From contig JAPDPQ010000035.1 in assembly GCA_034506395.1 (NCBI GenBank), positions 1-51,586 on the forward strand: 51,586 nt of DNA, given 5' to 3'. This DNA is from a candidate division KSB1 bacterium. Its GTDB lineage: Bacteria; Zhuqueibacterota; Zhuqueibacteria; Thermofontimicrobiales; Thermofontimicrobiaceae. The translations under genes and the position numbers were made by a program. Under the pieces are notes generated by a model. That model worked only from the letters and a program-made list of their open reading frames with translations, ran no database searches and was not told where the DNA came from. This document shows, in pieces, positions 8,785 through 16,666 of the stretch; positions within the stretch are counted from its first letter, which is position 1, and the number at the start of each line of letters is the position of its first letter.

Positions 8785-10203
8785 ATGGAAACGACAGTGA
8801 AAACTCATAAACCGACTTTAAAATTTGAGACAAATGGACGGACTTCTCGTATTCCTGGTTTCTACAAGCTCGATCTGGCGCAGCGATTGGATAAATTGGA
8901 CGAATGGATAAAGCTGACTCGAAATGAAAAATTCATCTTGAAGCGGGAAACGTTGACGCCCGAATTGGCCGATATCATGATCGAAAATGCCATCGGTGTG
9001 TTTGGTCTGCCGCTGGGAATTGCGGTGAATTTGCGGCTCAATGAAAAGGATTATCTGTTGCCCATGGCCATTGAGGAATCCTCGGTGGTCGCAGCAGCCA
9101 GCAACGCCGCCCGATTGATTCGGGAGAACGGCACCATGGTTGGCCAGGCCACCGAGCCGATCATGGTTAGCCAGATCCAAATCACCGATGTGGCAGATCC
9201 TGAAGCGGCAAAGCAGAAAATATTGGAGAACAAAGAGCGATTGCTTAGCGTGGCCAATCAAAACGATTTCACCATCGTCCGACTTGGCGGCGGCGCACGG
9301 GATATCGAAGTCGAAATTATCGATACGCTCAGCGGTTCGATGGTCATCGCCAACCTGCTGGTGGATTGTCGGGACGCCATGGGCGCTAATATCGTCAATA
9401 CCATGGCTGAAAATTTGGGCCCGATCATTGCTGAGCTGGTGAACGGTACGGTCATCTGCCAGATCGTCTCGAATCTATCGGATCGGCGGATGGTGAAAGT
9501 CAAGTTTGAGCTGAACAATGTCGATTGCCTGGCACGGGCGGGATTCAGTGGGAGAGAGGCCGCAGAACGACTGGTCAAAGCTTATCACTTCGCCGAGGCC
9601 GATCCCCATCGAGCGGCCACGCACAACAAAGGCGTGATGAACGGCATCGATGGTGTGCTGATCGCTACAGGCAATGACTGGCGAGCCGTAGAGGCAGGTG
9701 TTCATGCGTACGCTGCCCGAGACGGCCGATACAAGCCAGTGACCAAATTTTATTTTAATGAAATTGGTCATCTCTGTGGGGAAATCGAAATCCCCATGGC
9801 CATTGGCATCGTGGGAGGGATCACCAAAATACATCCTGGCGTAAAAATTTTGCTGAAGATCATGAATGTGGAAACCGCATCGGAATTGGCTCAGGTGATC
9901 GGGGCTGCGGGGTTGATCCAGAATTTCGCTGCCATCTGGACGCTGGCCACTGAGGGCATCCAGAAGGGACACATGACGCTGCACGCCAAGAACGTGGCGG
10001 TTTTTGCTGGTGCATTGGGCGAATTGGCCATCAAGGTCGCTAATCAAATGGCCCATGAGGGACGGGTTCGTTTCGATCGGGCCAAAGAATTGATTAAGCA
10101 ATTTATGATTAAAGAACAGTGTGAAGATCCCAGGCACAAAGATGATAAAGAATGCAAAGACCCTGAGCTGCTGAAGCTGCTGGATGATAAAAAGAAAAAT
10201 TGA
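8785..10203 (+). CDS. Class II hydroxymethylglutaryl-CoA reductase
   Basis: Soluble class II HMG-CoA reductase of 472 residues, converting HMG-CoA to mevalonate (or the reverse). Visible class II features: PMAIEESSVVAAASNAAR (catalytic Glu near 97-98), the dinucleotide-binding DAMGAN at 197-202, catalytic Lys282 (THNKG), Asp298 (GNDW) and His400 (MTLHAKN). ATG 8785 was chosen because AAGGAG lies at 8771-8776; the in-frame GTG at 8767 has no such site. There are no membrane segments, unlike class I eukaryotic enzymes. Placed among carotenoid genes, it likely supplies mevalonate for isoprenoid synthesis; NAD-linked degradative enzymes of the same class exist. No other mevalonate-pathway genes are in the window. 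Confidence 0.93.
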   Translation: METTVKTHKPTLKFETNGRTSRIPGFYKLDLAQRLDKLDEWIKLTRNEKFILKRETLTPELADIMIENAIGVFGLPLGIAVNLRLNEKDYLLPMAIEESSVVAAASNAARLIRENGTMVGQATEPIMVSQIQITDVADPEAAKQKILENKERLLSVANQNDFTIVRLGGGARDIEVEIIDTLSGSMVIANLLVDCRDAMGANIVNTMAENLGPIIAELVNGTVICQIVSNLSDRRMVKVKFELNNVDCLARAGFSGREAAERLVKAYHFAEADPHRAATHNKGVMNGIDGVLIATGNDWRAVEAGVHAYAARDGRYKPVTKFYFNEIGHLCGEIEIPMAIGIVGGITKIHPGVKILLKIMNVETASELAQVIGAAGLIQNFAAIWTLATEGIQKGHMTLHAKNVAVFAGALGELAIKVANQMAHEGRVRFDRAKELIKQFMIKEQCEDPRHKDDKECKDPELLKLLDDKKKN

Positions 10204-10321
10204 TACGAGACCTGATTCCATCGCTCGAGGTGATGGAATCAGTTTACCAAAGATTTTAAAAAATCCGTGGGACTCATCAATCAGTTGGGCAACCTAAAAA
10301 AAAATCAGAAAGGATTTGAAA

Positions 10322-10960
10322 TTGAAAAGGATTCTATTCTCAGTTTTTGGAATATTGTTGGCATCTTCTCTCTTGGCTCAAGCTAACGTCGATTCACTAA
10401 AGAGCGTCCTCAAAAATGATCCCAATAATGTCCAGGCATTGATCGCCCTGGGGGTTCATTATCATGATCTGGGCGTGGCAGGGGATTCCAAGGCCGTGGA
10501 GCAGGCCGAGCAATTGCTCAAAAAGGCCCTCTCGCTGGATCCAAACAATGCCTATGCTACGGGGTATTACGGTAGCGTCTTGAGCCTGAAAGCCAGGGAT
10601 GCCAGTATGCCCTGGACCAAAGTCAAGTTTGCTAAACAGGGCTTCGAGCAGCTTGACAAATCGATCCAGATGAATCCCGATGATCTGGATGTGCGATTGA
10701 TTCGGGCGATGAATAGCTATCAGGTGCCCAAAATGATGAACCGATTGCCGCTATCTATCGAAGATTTTGAATTCATTATCAAGCATAAAAAATTTGAATC
10801 CTGGACGTCAGACAATCGGGCGTTTGTCTATCTGCATTTCGGCAAGGCGCTGGAAAAGGATGATCAGCACGAGAAGGCGAAACAGATGTTTGAATTGGCG
10901 ATCAAAGAAGCGCCTTTATCGAAATCGGCTCAGGAGGCAAAAAAGTTGGTTAAAAAATAA
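10322..10960 (+). CDS. Exported TPR-repeat protein
   Basis: A 212-residue protein starting with a Sec signal peptide (KRILFSVFGILLASSLLAQA). It contains about three tetratricopeptide-type helical repeats, including NNVQALIALGVHYHDLG, EQAEQLLKKALSLDPNNAYA and KGFEQLDKSI-like segments. TTG 10322 is preferred over TTG 10316 because AGAAAGGA (10307-10314) is then 7 nt upstream. It is probably periplasmic or lipid-face located. It lies 119 bp after HMG-CoA reductase and before a TonB receptor on the same strand. No enzymatic function is apparent; a scaffolding or partner-binding role is inferred from the fold alone. Confidence 0.75.
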   Translation: MKRILFSVFGILLASSLLAQANVDSLKSVLKNDPNNVQALIALGVHYHDLGVAGDSKAVEQAEQLLKKALSLDPNNAYATGYYGSVLSLKARDASMPWTKVKFAKQGFEQLDKSIQMNPDDLDVRLIRAMNSYQVPKMMNRLPLSIEDFEFIIKHKKFESWTSDNRAFVYLHFGKALEKDDQHEKAKQMFELAIKEAPLSKSAQEAKKLVKK

Positions 10961-10964
10961 TTTG

Positions 10965-11160
10965 TTCCAACGGATGTTTTAAAAATCCAATCCTCAAACA
11001 TCAAATTACAAACAAATTTCAATTCCCAATGCCCAAATTCCACACGTTTGAGTGATTGAGACTTGAATTTTAAAAATTATCACGCCAGTAGGCGGATAGG
11101 TTTGTGATTTGTTTTTTGTGATTTGGGATTTTATCCGTTGGGTTGTTTCAATCCGTTGGA
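10965..11160. repeat. Large composite palindrome upstream of TonB receptor gene
   Basis: Outer words CCAACGGATG (10967) and ATCCGTTGG (11133-11160) enclose inner arms made of CAAATTACAAACAAATTTC and the inverted TTTGTGATTTGTTTTTTGTG. The 3' end is the exact 28-bp repeat also present at 2469-2496. Confidence 0.7.
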
Positions 11161-11193
11161 AAAAATAAATCAAAACAAAGGAATAAACATCTC

Positions 11194-13584
11194 ATGAAAT
11201 ACATCATCACATCCATCTTAATTTTATTCATCATCCATCCATCTTTCGCCGATCAAAAGCCAGGCAGCATCACAGGCAAGGTGGTGGACAAGAAAAATTT
11301 GCAGCCATTGGTCGGCGCTAACGTGGTCATCGATGGCACTAACAAGGGTGCGGCCACGGATTTGAAAGGGAATTTCGTCATCGAGCGGCTGCAACCAGGC
11401 AGCTATAATCTGACGATCTTTTACCTCGGCTATATCACCGTCAAAAAGAGCAACGTCATTGTCAACCCGAATCGTTCTACCGTGCTGGAAGTGCAGATGG
11501 AGGAGACGGCGCTGGAGGTGGAGTCGGTCGAGGTGACGGCCAGCTATTTCCAGAAGGCGAAGGAGGCTGTGGTCAGCACTCGCAGCATGGATTTTGAAGA
11601 GATCCGCCGCAGCCCAGGCGACCTGGTGGATATTCAGCGGGCGGTGCAGGCGCTTCCCGCCGTGGTTTCGGGCAGCGACCAGATCAACGAGATCATCATT
11701 CGAGGCGGCTATCCTGGCGAAAATTTATTTTTGATGGACAATATCGAAATCCCCAATCCCAATCATTTCGCCATCCAGGGCGCTGGTGGCGGGCCGATCA
11801 ACATGCTCAATAGCTACATGGTGCGCAACATTGATTTTTACGCAGGCGCCTTTTCCGCCAAATATGGGGACAAGGCGTCTTCGGTGATGGACATCTCGCT
11901 GCGGGATGGCTCGACCGAACGGTTTCGAGCCGAAGGCAGTCTCGGCATGGCGGGAGTCGGCGTGCTGGCCGAAGGACCGATTGGATCCAGTGGCAGTAGC
12001 TTCATCTTTTCCGCCCGTAAGAGTTATCTCGATCTCATCATTTCCTCGACGGGCCTGACTGCGGTCCCGCATTATTACAATTTGCAGGGCAAAATGACGC
12101 TCAACATCAATCCCCAGAATACGGTGTTCATCAATTCGGTCTATGGCAATGATAACATCAATATCGAAGAAGGCGACAAGGCGGGGTACGGTCGAGGCGC
12201 CGAAAATGTTGATACCAAAAATTCTACGTATGTGCTGGGATTGACCTGGCGGTCTTTCTGGGCGAAAAATTTCTACTCGTTGGTCACTGCTTCAGGCGTG
12301 CGCAATAACTTCTTTGTGGATGTGTATGAACGGCCTGCCCCCAAAATCAGGGACATTTATTTCACCAATAATTCCACCGAGTCGGAATACACTTTGAAAT
12401 CCGATTTTGTCCTCCAGGCGCATAAAAATCTGGAGCTCAATTTCGGCGCTTCGCTCAAACGGGTGCAGTTCGATTATGACATCTGGGATGAGGCGGATAC
12501 ATTGTTCGTCTATGATTACCTCGGCCCCAATCCCAAAGCCATCATCGACACGTTCCAAATTTATCCCGAGCTGCGGATCAATCGCAACATCGGCTCATAC
12601 AAAGGAGCGCTCTATGCCCAGGCTTCGCTGGATTTCTTAAAGCATTTTCGATTGACTTCAGGCGTACGTTACGATTATTTCGATTATAACCAGTTTTCAT
12701 CCGTCAGCCCTCGATTGGGATTTTCTTATTTCGTCAACCCCAAATTGACGTTGAACCTGGCTTATGGCAAGCATTATCAATCGCCCGCTTACATCGAGCT
12801 GGCGGCGAATCCGCTCAATAAGGATTTGAAGAATAAATTTACGGATCAATATATCGCAGGCGTGGAATATCTGTTCAGGGACGACATCAAGCTGGTGGTG
12901 GAGGCCTATTACAAAAAATATTCCGATGTGCCGATGAACAAAACTTTGACGACGGTCGATCCGTTCGATTACAATGATCAGCGCTACGTCAATGCGGGCA
13001 CGGCCGAGTCAAAGGGATTCGAGCTGTTCTTTCAGAAGAAAATCACCACAGGCTTCTCCGCCATTGTGAGCTATGCCCATTCGATCTCCCAGGCCACGGA
13101 TCCCCGATTCAACACCAAATACAATTGGGATTACGACTACCGCAATGTGCTGACGCTGATCACGGGCTATAAGAAGAACTTGCAGAACAAGCTCTGGTTT
13201 GTGAATATGAAGCATAAGGCCTGGTTCAAGGCGTTGTCATGGTTGCCGTTTTTCCCTGCTGACGAAGTGGAACTGAGCGGCAAGTTCCGCTACCTGGGCG
13301 GTCGACCGTTCACCGCCCCTGTCTATTATCCGCACTTGCGCAAGTGGGTGGTGACCGAGCAACAGCAGCTCAATGCCGAGCGCTTTCCCGCCTACCATCG
13401 GCTCGATTTCCGCATCGACCGCCGCTTCATTTTTGACACCTGGAATTTGGTGATCTTTTTCGATCTGGTAAATATCTACAATCGGGACAATATCTGGGAC
13501 TATAACTACAACGACGATGGGACTCGGGAGCGAGTGTTGCAGTATAAGACTTTGCCTGTCGGGGGAGTTTCAGTGGAGTTTTAA
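11194..13584 (+). CDS. TonB-dependent outer-membrane receptor with carboxypeptidase-regulatory N-domain
   Basis: A 796-residue outer-membrane receptor. The signal peptide is MKYIITSILILFIIHPSFA. The carboxypeptidase-regulatory-like beta domain runs about 23-110 (GSITGKVVDKKNLQPLVGAN) and the plug about 125-235 (VQALPAVVSGSDQINEIIIR, then YPGENLFLMDNIEIPNP). A beta-barrel fills the rest and ends in the aromatic GGVSVEF. ATG 11194 was chosen; the upstream in-frame codons lie in a repeat. This architecture is typical of Bacteroidota/FCB receptors for glycans, peptides or hydrophobic ligands. The carotenoid context gives no direct substrate clue. No SusD-like partner follows. Confidence 0.9.
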   Translation: MKYIITSILILFIIHPSFADQKPGSITGKVVDKKNLQPLVGANVVIDGTNKGAATDLKGNFVIERLQPGSYNLTIFYLGYITVKKSNVIVNPNRSTVLEVQMEETALEVESVEVTASYFQKAKEAVVSTRSMDFEEIRRSPGDLVDIQRAVQALPAVVSGSDQINEIIIRGGYPGENLFLMDNIEIPNPNHFAIQGAGGGPINMLNSYMVRNIDFYAGAFSAKYGDKASSVMDISLRDGSTERFRAEGSLGMAGVGVLAEGPIGSSGSSFIFSARKSYLDLIISSTGLTAVPHYYNLQGKMTLNINPQNTVFINSVYGNDNINIEEGDKAGYGRGAENVDTKNSTYVLGLTWRSFWAKNFYSLVTASGVRNNFFVDVYERPAPKIRDIYFTNNSTESEYTLKSDFVLQAHKNLELNFGASLKRVQFDYDIWDEADTLFVYDYLGPNPKAIIDTFQIYPELRINRNIGSYKGALYAQASLDFLKHFRLTSGVRYDYFDYNQFSSVSPRLGFSYFVNPKLTLNLAYGKHYQSPAYIELAANPLNKDLKNKFTDQYIAGVEYLFRDDIKLVVEAYYKKYSDVPMNKTLTTVDPFDYNDQRYVNAGTAESKGFELFFQKKITTGFSAIVSYAHSISQATDPRFNTKYNWDYDYRNVLTLITGYKKNLQNKLWFVNMKHKAWFKALSWLPFFPADEVELSGKFRYLGGRPFTAPVYYPHLRKWVVTEQQQLNAERFPAYHRLDFRIDRRFIFDTWNLVIFFDLVNIYNRDNIWDYNYNDDGTRERVLQYKTLPVGGVSVEF

Positions 13585-13585
13585 A

Positions 13586-13682
13586 ATGGAGTGATGGAGT
13601 GTTGGATCAATGGAGTACTGGAGCGATGGAGGAATGGATTCCTCCTTCAATGCTCCAAAACTCCAGTACTCCAACACTCTAA
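13586..13682. repeat. Imperfect palindrome (TGGAGT family)
   Basis: The left arm is rich in TGGAGT words (GGAGTGTTGGA, GTACTGGAGCG, TGGAGGAATGGA). The right arm is the inverted TCCTCCTTCAATGCTCC, CTCCAGTACTCCAACACTCT. It would encode a spurious 36-residue extension of the next gene if translation were started at 13591. Confidence 0.85.
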
Positions 13683-13698
13683 TTTAACGAAGAATGAG

Positions 13699-14376
13699 AT
13701 GAAAAAATTAAAATCCTATTCAACCACAATTGCTATTGCCGCCCTCTACTTCTTCCTCTTCGCTGGCGGACTCTGGCACGTGCTGGGCGTGTTTCAAACG
13801 CTGATGCGCCTCCTGGCGGCGCCGTTGCTGATTGCCCTGTCGATCATCGCTTTTGCTGTTATTTTTAAAATTTTGCCTGATCAACAATCCAGGTGGCGAT
13901 TGCTTGGCTGGTCGATGCTGGTGATTATCGCCAGTTTCTGGATTGAGTGGCTCGGTGTGAAAACTGGCAAAATTTTTGGAAATTATGCCTATGGCGAGAC
14001 GTTGCAGCCGATCCTGTTAGGCGTGCCCATTGCCATCGGCTTTGCCTGGCTCTGCATGTTGCTCACCTCCACCGCCGTGGTGCAGCGAATTCTGCCCAAA
14101 TTTTCCAGCTATCATTTTATCTTGCAAGCCATCAGCATCAGCCTGCTCATGGTGCTGTTTGACATCGTGATGGAGCCAGCGGCCATGAAATTGGGATACT
14201 GGACCTGGCTGGGCGACTCGATCCCAATTCAGAATTTTATCGCCTGGTTTATGATCAGTTTTATTTTTGCCATCATTGGCTTGCGACTCCGATTGTTCCA
14301 AGCAAAACTGCCCGCCATTGTGTTTCATGCCTACTTTGCCCAGCTTGTTTATTTTGGGATGGTGATTTTGAAATAG
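13699..14376 (+). CDS. cruF: CruF-like carotenoid biosynthesis membrane protein (DUF422)
   Basis: Integral membrane protein of 225 residues with about seven hydrophobic segments and no soluble domain. It belongs to the carotenoid biosynthesis protein family (PF04240) that includes CruF and bisanhydrobacterioruberin hydratase. The family signature is visible as DIVMEPAAMKLGYWTW, with FWIEWLGVKTGKIFGNYAYG earlier. CruF-type enzymes add water at the C-1',2' double bond of a psi end, giving the tertiary hydroxyl that CruC-type glycosyltransferases use. That fits the glycosyltransferase at 2559-3680. ATG 13699 was chosen because the upstream in-frame stretch is repeat-derived. A terminator-like hairpin follows. 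Confidence 0.85.
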   Translation: MKKLKSYSTTIAIAALYFFLFAGGLWHVLGVFQTLMRLLAAPLLIALSIIAFAVIFKILPDQQSRWRLLGWSMLVIIASFWIEWLGVKTGKIFGNYAYGETLQPILLGVPIAIGFAWLCMLLTSTAVVQRILPKFSSYHFILQAISISLLMVLFDIVMEPAAMKLGYWTWLGDSIPIQNFIAWFMISFIFAIIGLRLRLFQAKLPAIVFHAYFAQLVYFGMVILK

Positions 14377-14389
14377 GAGAACCTGAGCG

Positions 14390-14418
14390 AGCCTGGCAAG
14401 CGACCGCAGGCTTTTTTA
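14390..14418 (+). terminator. Rho-independent terminator after cruF-like gene
   Basis: The stem AGCCTG (14390-14395) pairs with CAGGCT (14407-14412) and runs into a T-tract (CTTTTTTATC). It lies 14 bp after the cruF-like stop and marks the end of the carotenoid block before the accessory islet. Confidence 0.7.
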
Positions 14419-14434
14419 TCAAAGAAATTAGCGC

Positions 14435-14462
14435 TTGACAAATAGAAATAATTTGCTATATT
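14435..14462 (+). promoter_or_regulatory. Sigma70-like promoter for TA-like pair
   Basis: TTGACA (14435-14440), 16-bp spacer, TATATT (14457-14462). It lies directly after the terminator and about 130 bp before the DUF4258 gene. The near-consensus boxes suggest the islet carries its own promoter. Confidence 0.55.
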
Positions 14463-14592
14463 ATATTAGCCTAAGAAGCTCAATTGAATGATTTTGGATA
14501 AAAACTCTATTGAATTTTCAGCAGGAAGATAATGCACCATATGGACAATAAAGATTAACTTTGCTGACAGAATACAACAGATGGAGTAAGGA

Positions 14593-14874
14593 TTGTTCGA
14601 TAACATCCTGCAACGAATGCGCAACAAGATTCGTACTGGAGACTACGTTATAACCCTTCACGCAGATGAAGAATTAGCTGCGGAGGATTTAAGTGTTTTC
14701 GATGTCGAAAGATGTATCCTGACAGGGAAAATTGTCGAGCGCCAAAAAGATCGTCAGACCAATGAAACAAAATATCGCATTCTTGGATTTGCGGTTAACG
14801 AAAATTTAATGGAAGTTATAGCTAAGCTTGGGCCCACAGGACGATTGTTTATTATCACAGCATATTCACTTTAA
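14593..14874 (+). CDS. DUF4258 protein, RelE-like putative toxin
   Basis: A 93-residue basic protein matching DUF4258, a small family with RelE/HigB-like toxin features. Visible marks are YVITLHADEELAAEDLSVFDVERCILTGKI and KYRILGFAVNENLMEVIAKLGPTGRLFIITAY. TTG 14593 was chosen because GGAG at 14583-14586 is correctly spaced. The gene is followed 19 bp later by a YgiT-type zinc-finger gene, the usual partner order (toxin then MqsA-like antitoxin). It may act as an mRNA interferase. That is inference from the family pairing, not from a recognised catalytic triad. Confidence 0.75.
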   Translation: MFDNILQRMRNKIRTGDYVITLHADEELAAEDLSVFDVERCILTGKIVERQKDRQTNETKYRILGFAVNENLMEVIAKLGPTGRLFIITAYSL

Positions 14875-14893
14875 AATATTTTCGGAGCTGTAT

Positions 14894-15157
14894 ATGCTTA
14901 ATAAATCAAACGAACGTAATGAAAAAATAAAGTGCGATAATTGCGGTGCTGCGGGAGTGATAGAGAAACGTATTACGAGAATTTACGGCCGAGGCCAGGA
15001 TGCACTCGTAATTGAAAATGTGCCTATCATTGTGTGCCCGCATTGTGGAGTAAGCTATCTAGAAGCAAAAACTTTGCACGAAATTGAACGCATTAAGCTG
15101 CAACGTAAGAGTGTTGCCAGCCAGAGGACAATGGATGTTGTGGCTTTTGCGTTGTAA
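14894..15157 (+). CDS. YgiT-type zinc-finger protein, putative antitoxin
   Basis: An 87-residue protein with two CxxC pairs, Cys14/Cys17 (KCDNCG) and Cys48/Cys51 (VCPHCG), as in the N-terminal zinc domain of MqsA/YgiT antitoxins. The C-terminus (TLHEIERIKLQRKSVASQRT) is short and has no full helix-turn-helix. ATG 14894 has GGAG at 14884-14887. It is coupled to the preceding DUF4258 gene. It probably binds and neutralises that protein and may bind the operon promoter, though the DNA-binding half of MqsA is missing. Confidence 0.8.
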   Translation: MLNKSNERNEKIKCDNCGAAGVIEKRITRIYGRGQDALVIENVPIIVCPHCGVSYLEAKTLHEIERIKLQRKSVASQRTMDVVAFAL

Positions 15158-15400
15158 TAAATGTAAAATTTTGCTGCAGGTGAAGCTTTGCCTAGACGTG
15201 ATATAATGTCCGACAGCTTATTGCTGCAAATAATTTTTTCACTTACATGAAATAACTGGCTTGGAGGGATGGCATAATTTCGGGGGGAAAAATTTTCTGA
15301 TCCAGCAAAAATTGTAGATAAATGAGGAAGCCAAGCACGAGGCTGACCTCCAAACAGGAGTATTTTTTAATTCAAATTAAAACTATAGGAACTAATAAAA

Positions 15401-16014
15401 ATGGCCGATTTCCCTTATACATCTGTGACAGGAAAATTAAAGTCCTTTTTTGAAAAAATTGGACAATTAGGTGTACCTGACACGGTCGACAAAAAATGGA
15501 TTGGATCAATCGGAATGAAAGCCTCAAATGATCCTACCATCATTCCAGTGCTTAAGTTTATTGGCTTTATTGACCAATCTGGCAAACCTACTGACAGATG
15601 GAAAAACTATCGTGATAAAACTCGTTCAAGAATCGTTTTAGCAGAGGCTATTCTTGATGGCTATGCTGAGCTTTTCAAAACCTACCCTGATGCTCATCGC
15701 CGAAAGAAGAGGAATTAAAATCCTTTTTTAGTACAAAAACTACAGGCGGATCACAAGTTGTAGCTAAAACAGTGACAACGTTTAAAAATCTTTGTGAGCT
15801 TACTGATTTGGAAAGTGCTGCTTATAAAGAACCATTGCCATTACAGATTGGAAAATTGGCACAAGATATTCCTGAAGCGCCTATCAAAATTATTCAAGAT
15901 TTAGGGAAAGGGATTACTATCAATATAAACATTCAACTTACTCTTCCAGAAACAACTGATGAAAACGTATACGATAGATTGTTCTCATCAATGAAAAAAC
16001 ATCTTCTGTCATAA
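15401..16014 (+). pseudogene. DUF5343 protein gene, frameshifted
   Basis: Two adjacent frames together make one DUF5343-type protein of about 200 residues. The first frame (15401-15718) reads MADFPYTSVTGKLKSFFEKI to YPDAHRR. The second continues as KEEELKSFFSTKTTGGSQ, TVTTFKNLCELTDL and runs to 16014. The junction lies between 15691 and 15715 and needs a -1 (or +2) shift. The shift could be a real mutation, an assembly error, or less likely programmed frameshifting at CGAAAG, since no classical slippery heptamer is present. A ribosome-binding site (AGGA) precedes ATG 15401. Family function is unknown; it is followed 8 bp later by a HEPN-like gene. Confidence 0.7.
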
Positions 16015-16022
16015 GGTATGGA

Positions 16023-16562
16023 ATGACAATAGAAATAGCTAATACATTGAGGCAAAAAGCCCATGCATTTAAGGGAGAAGCTCATCTAATTTTATCAGGC
16101 TATGAGAGTTCTAAATCACGCATATTTTCTCTTGATAAAACAAGGAGCATATTGAATATGCTATCTCTTCAACAAGATGAGCTTTTTCAACAATCATTAG
16201 TTTGCATTGAAAGAGGTATTTTTCGTGCAGCTCATGTGATGGCATGGGCTGGGTTTATGGATTTTCTCGAACAAAAGCTCTCTTCAGATGGATTAATCAA
16301 GGTTAAGTCCGTAAGAACAGGATGGAACAGATATAATACAATCGAAGAAATTAGAGAGAATGTTCCAGAATTTCAGTTGATTGAAGCTGCACGTGATGTT
16401 GGATTGCTTTCAAAGTCTGAAACGAAAACTTTGTTGGGATTGTTATCCAAACGTAATGAGTGTGCTCATCCAAGTGCTTATAAACCAGGTTTGAATGAAA
16501 GCCTCGGTTATGTTTCAGAGTTACTAAATCGCATAAAGCAGCTTGATAATAAATCTTTGTAA
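16023..16562 (+). CDS. HEPN-like protein with RX4H motif
   Basis: A 179-residue, mostly alpha-helical protein. Near the C-terminus it has SKRNECAHPSAYKPG, giving Arg144-X4-His149, the signature of HEPN RNases. A helical block FRAAHVMAWAGFMDFLEQKL lies upstream, as in HEPN folds. It begins 8 bp after the DUF5343 reading frame, so the two are probably an operon. HEPN proteins often act as toxins or defence RNases, with a partner controlling them. No named family was recognised. The gene is AT-rich compared with the flanking carotenoid genes, consistent with transfer. Confidence 0.6.
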   Translation: MTIEIANTLRQKAHAFKGEAHLILSGYESSKSRIFSLDKTRSILNMLSLQQDELFQQSLVCIERGIFRAAHVMAWAGFMDFLEQKLSSDGLIKVKSVRTGWNRYNTIEEIRENVPEFQLIEAARDVGLLSKSETKTLLGLLSKRNECAHPSAYKPGLNESLGYVSELLNRIKQLDNKSL

Positions 16563-16666
16563 TTGAATAAATGGAGCCAAGCGACTGCTCGCATACCTGA
16601 CGCTTTTCTGCTTCGCATCCCAAAGCTGCAGAAGTTCAAAATAAGATAATAAAAGCTTGATACCTA

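Noticed and set aside
9475..10221. Long minus-strand open frame opposite HMG-CoA reductase
   Set aside because: It has no domain, signal or ribosome-binding site and is a shadow of a conserved gene.
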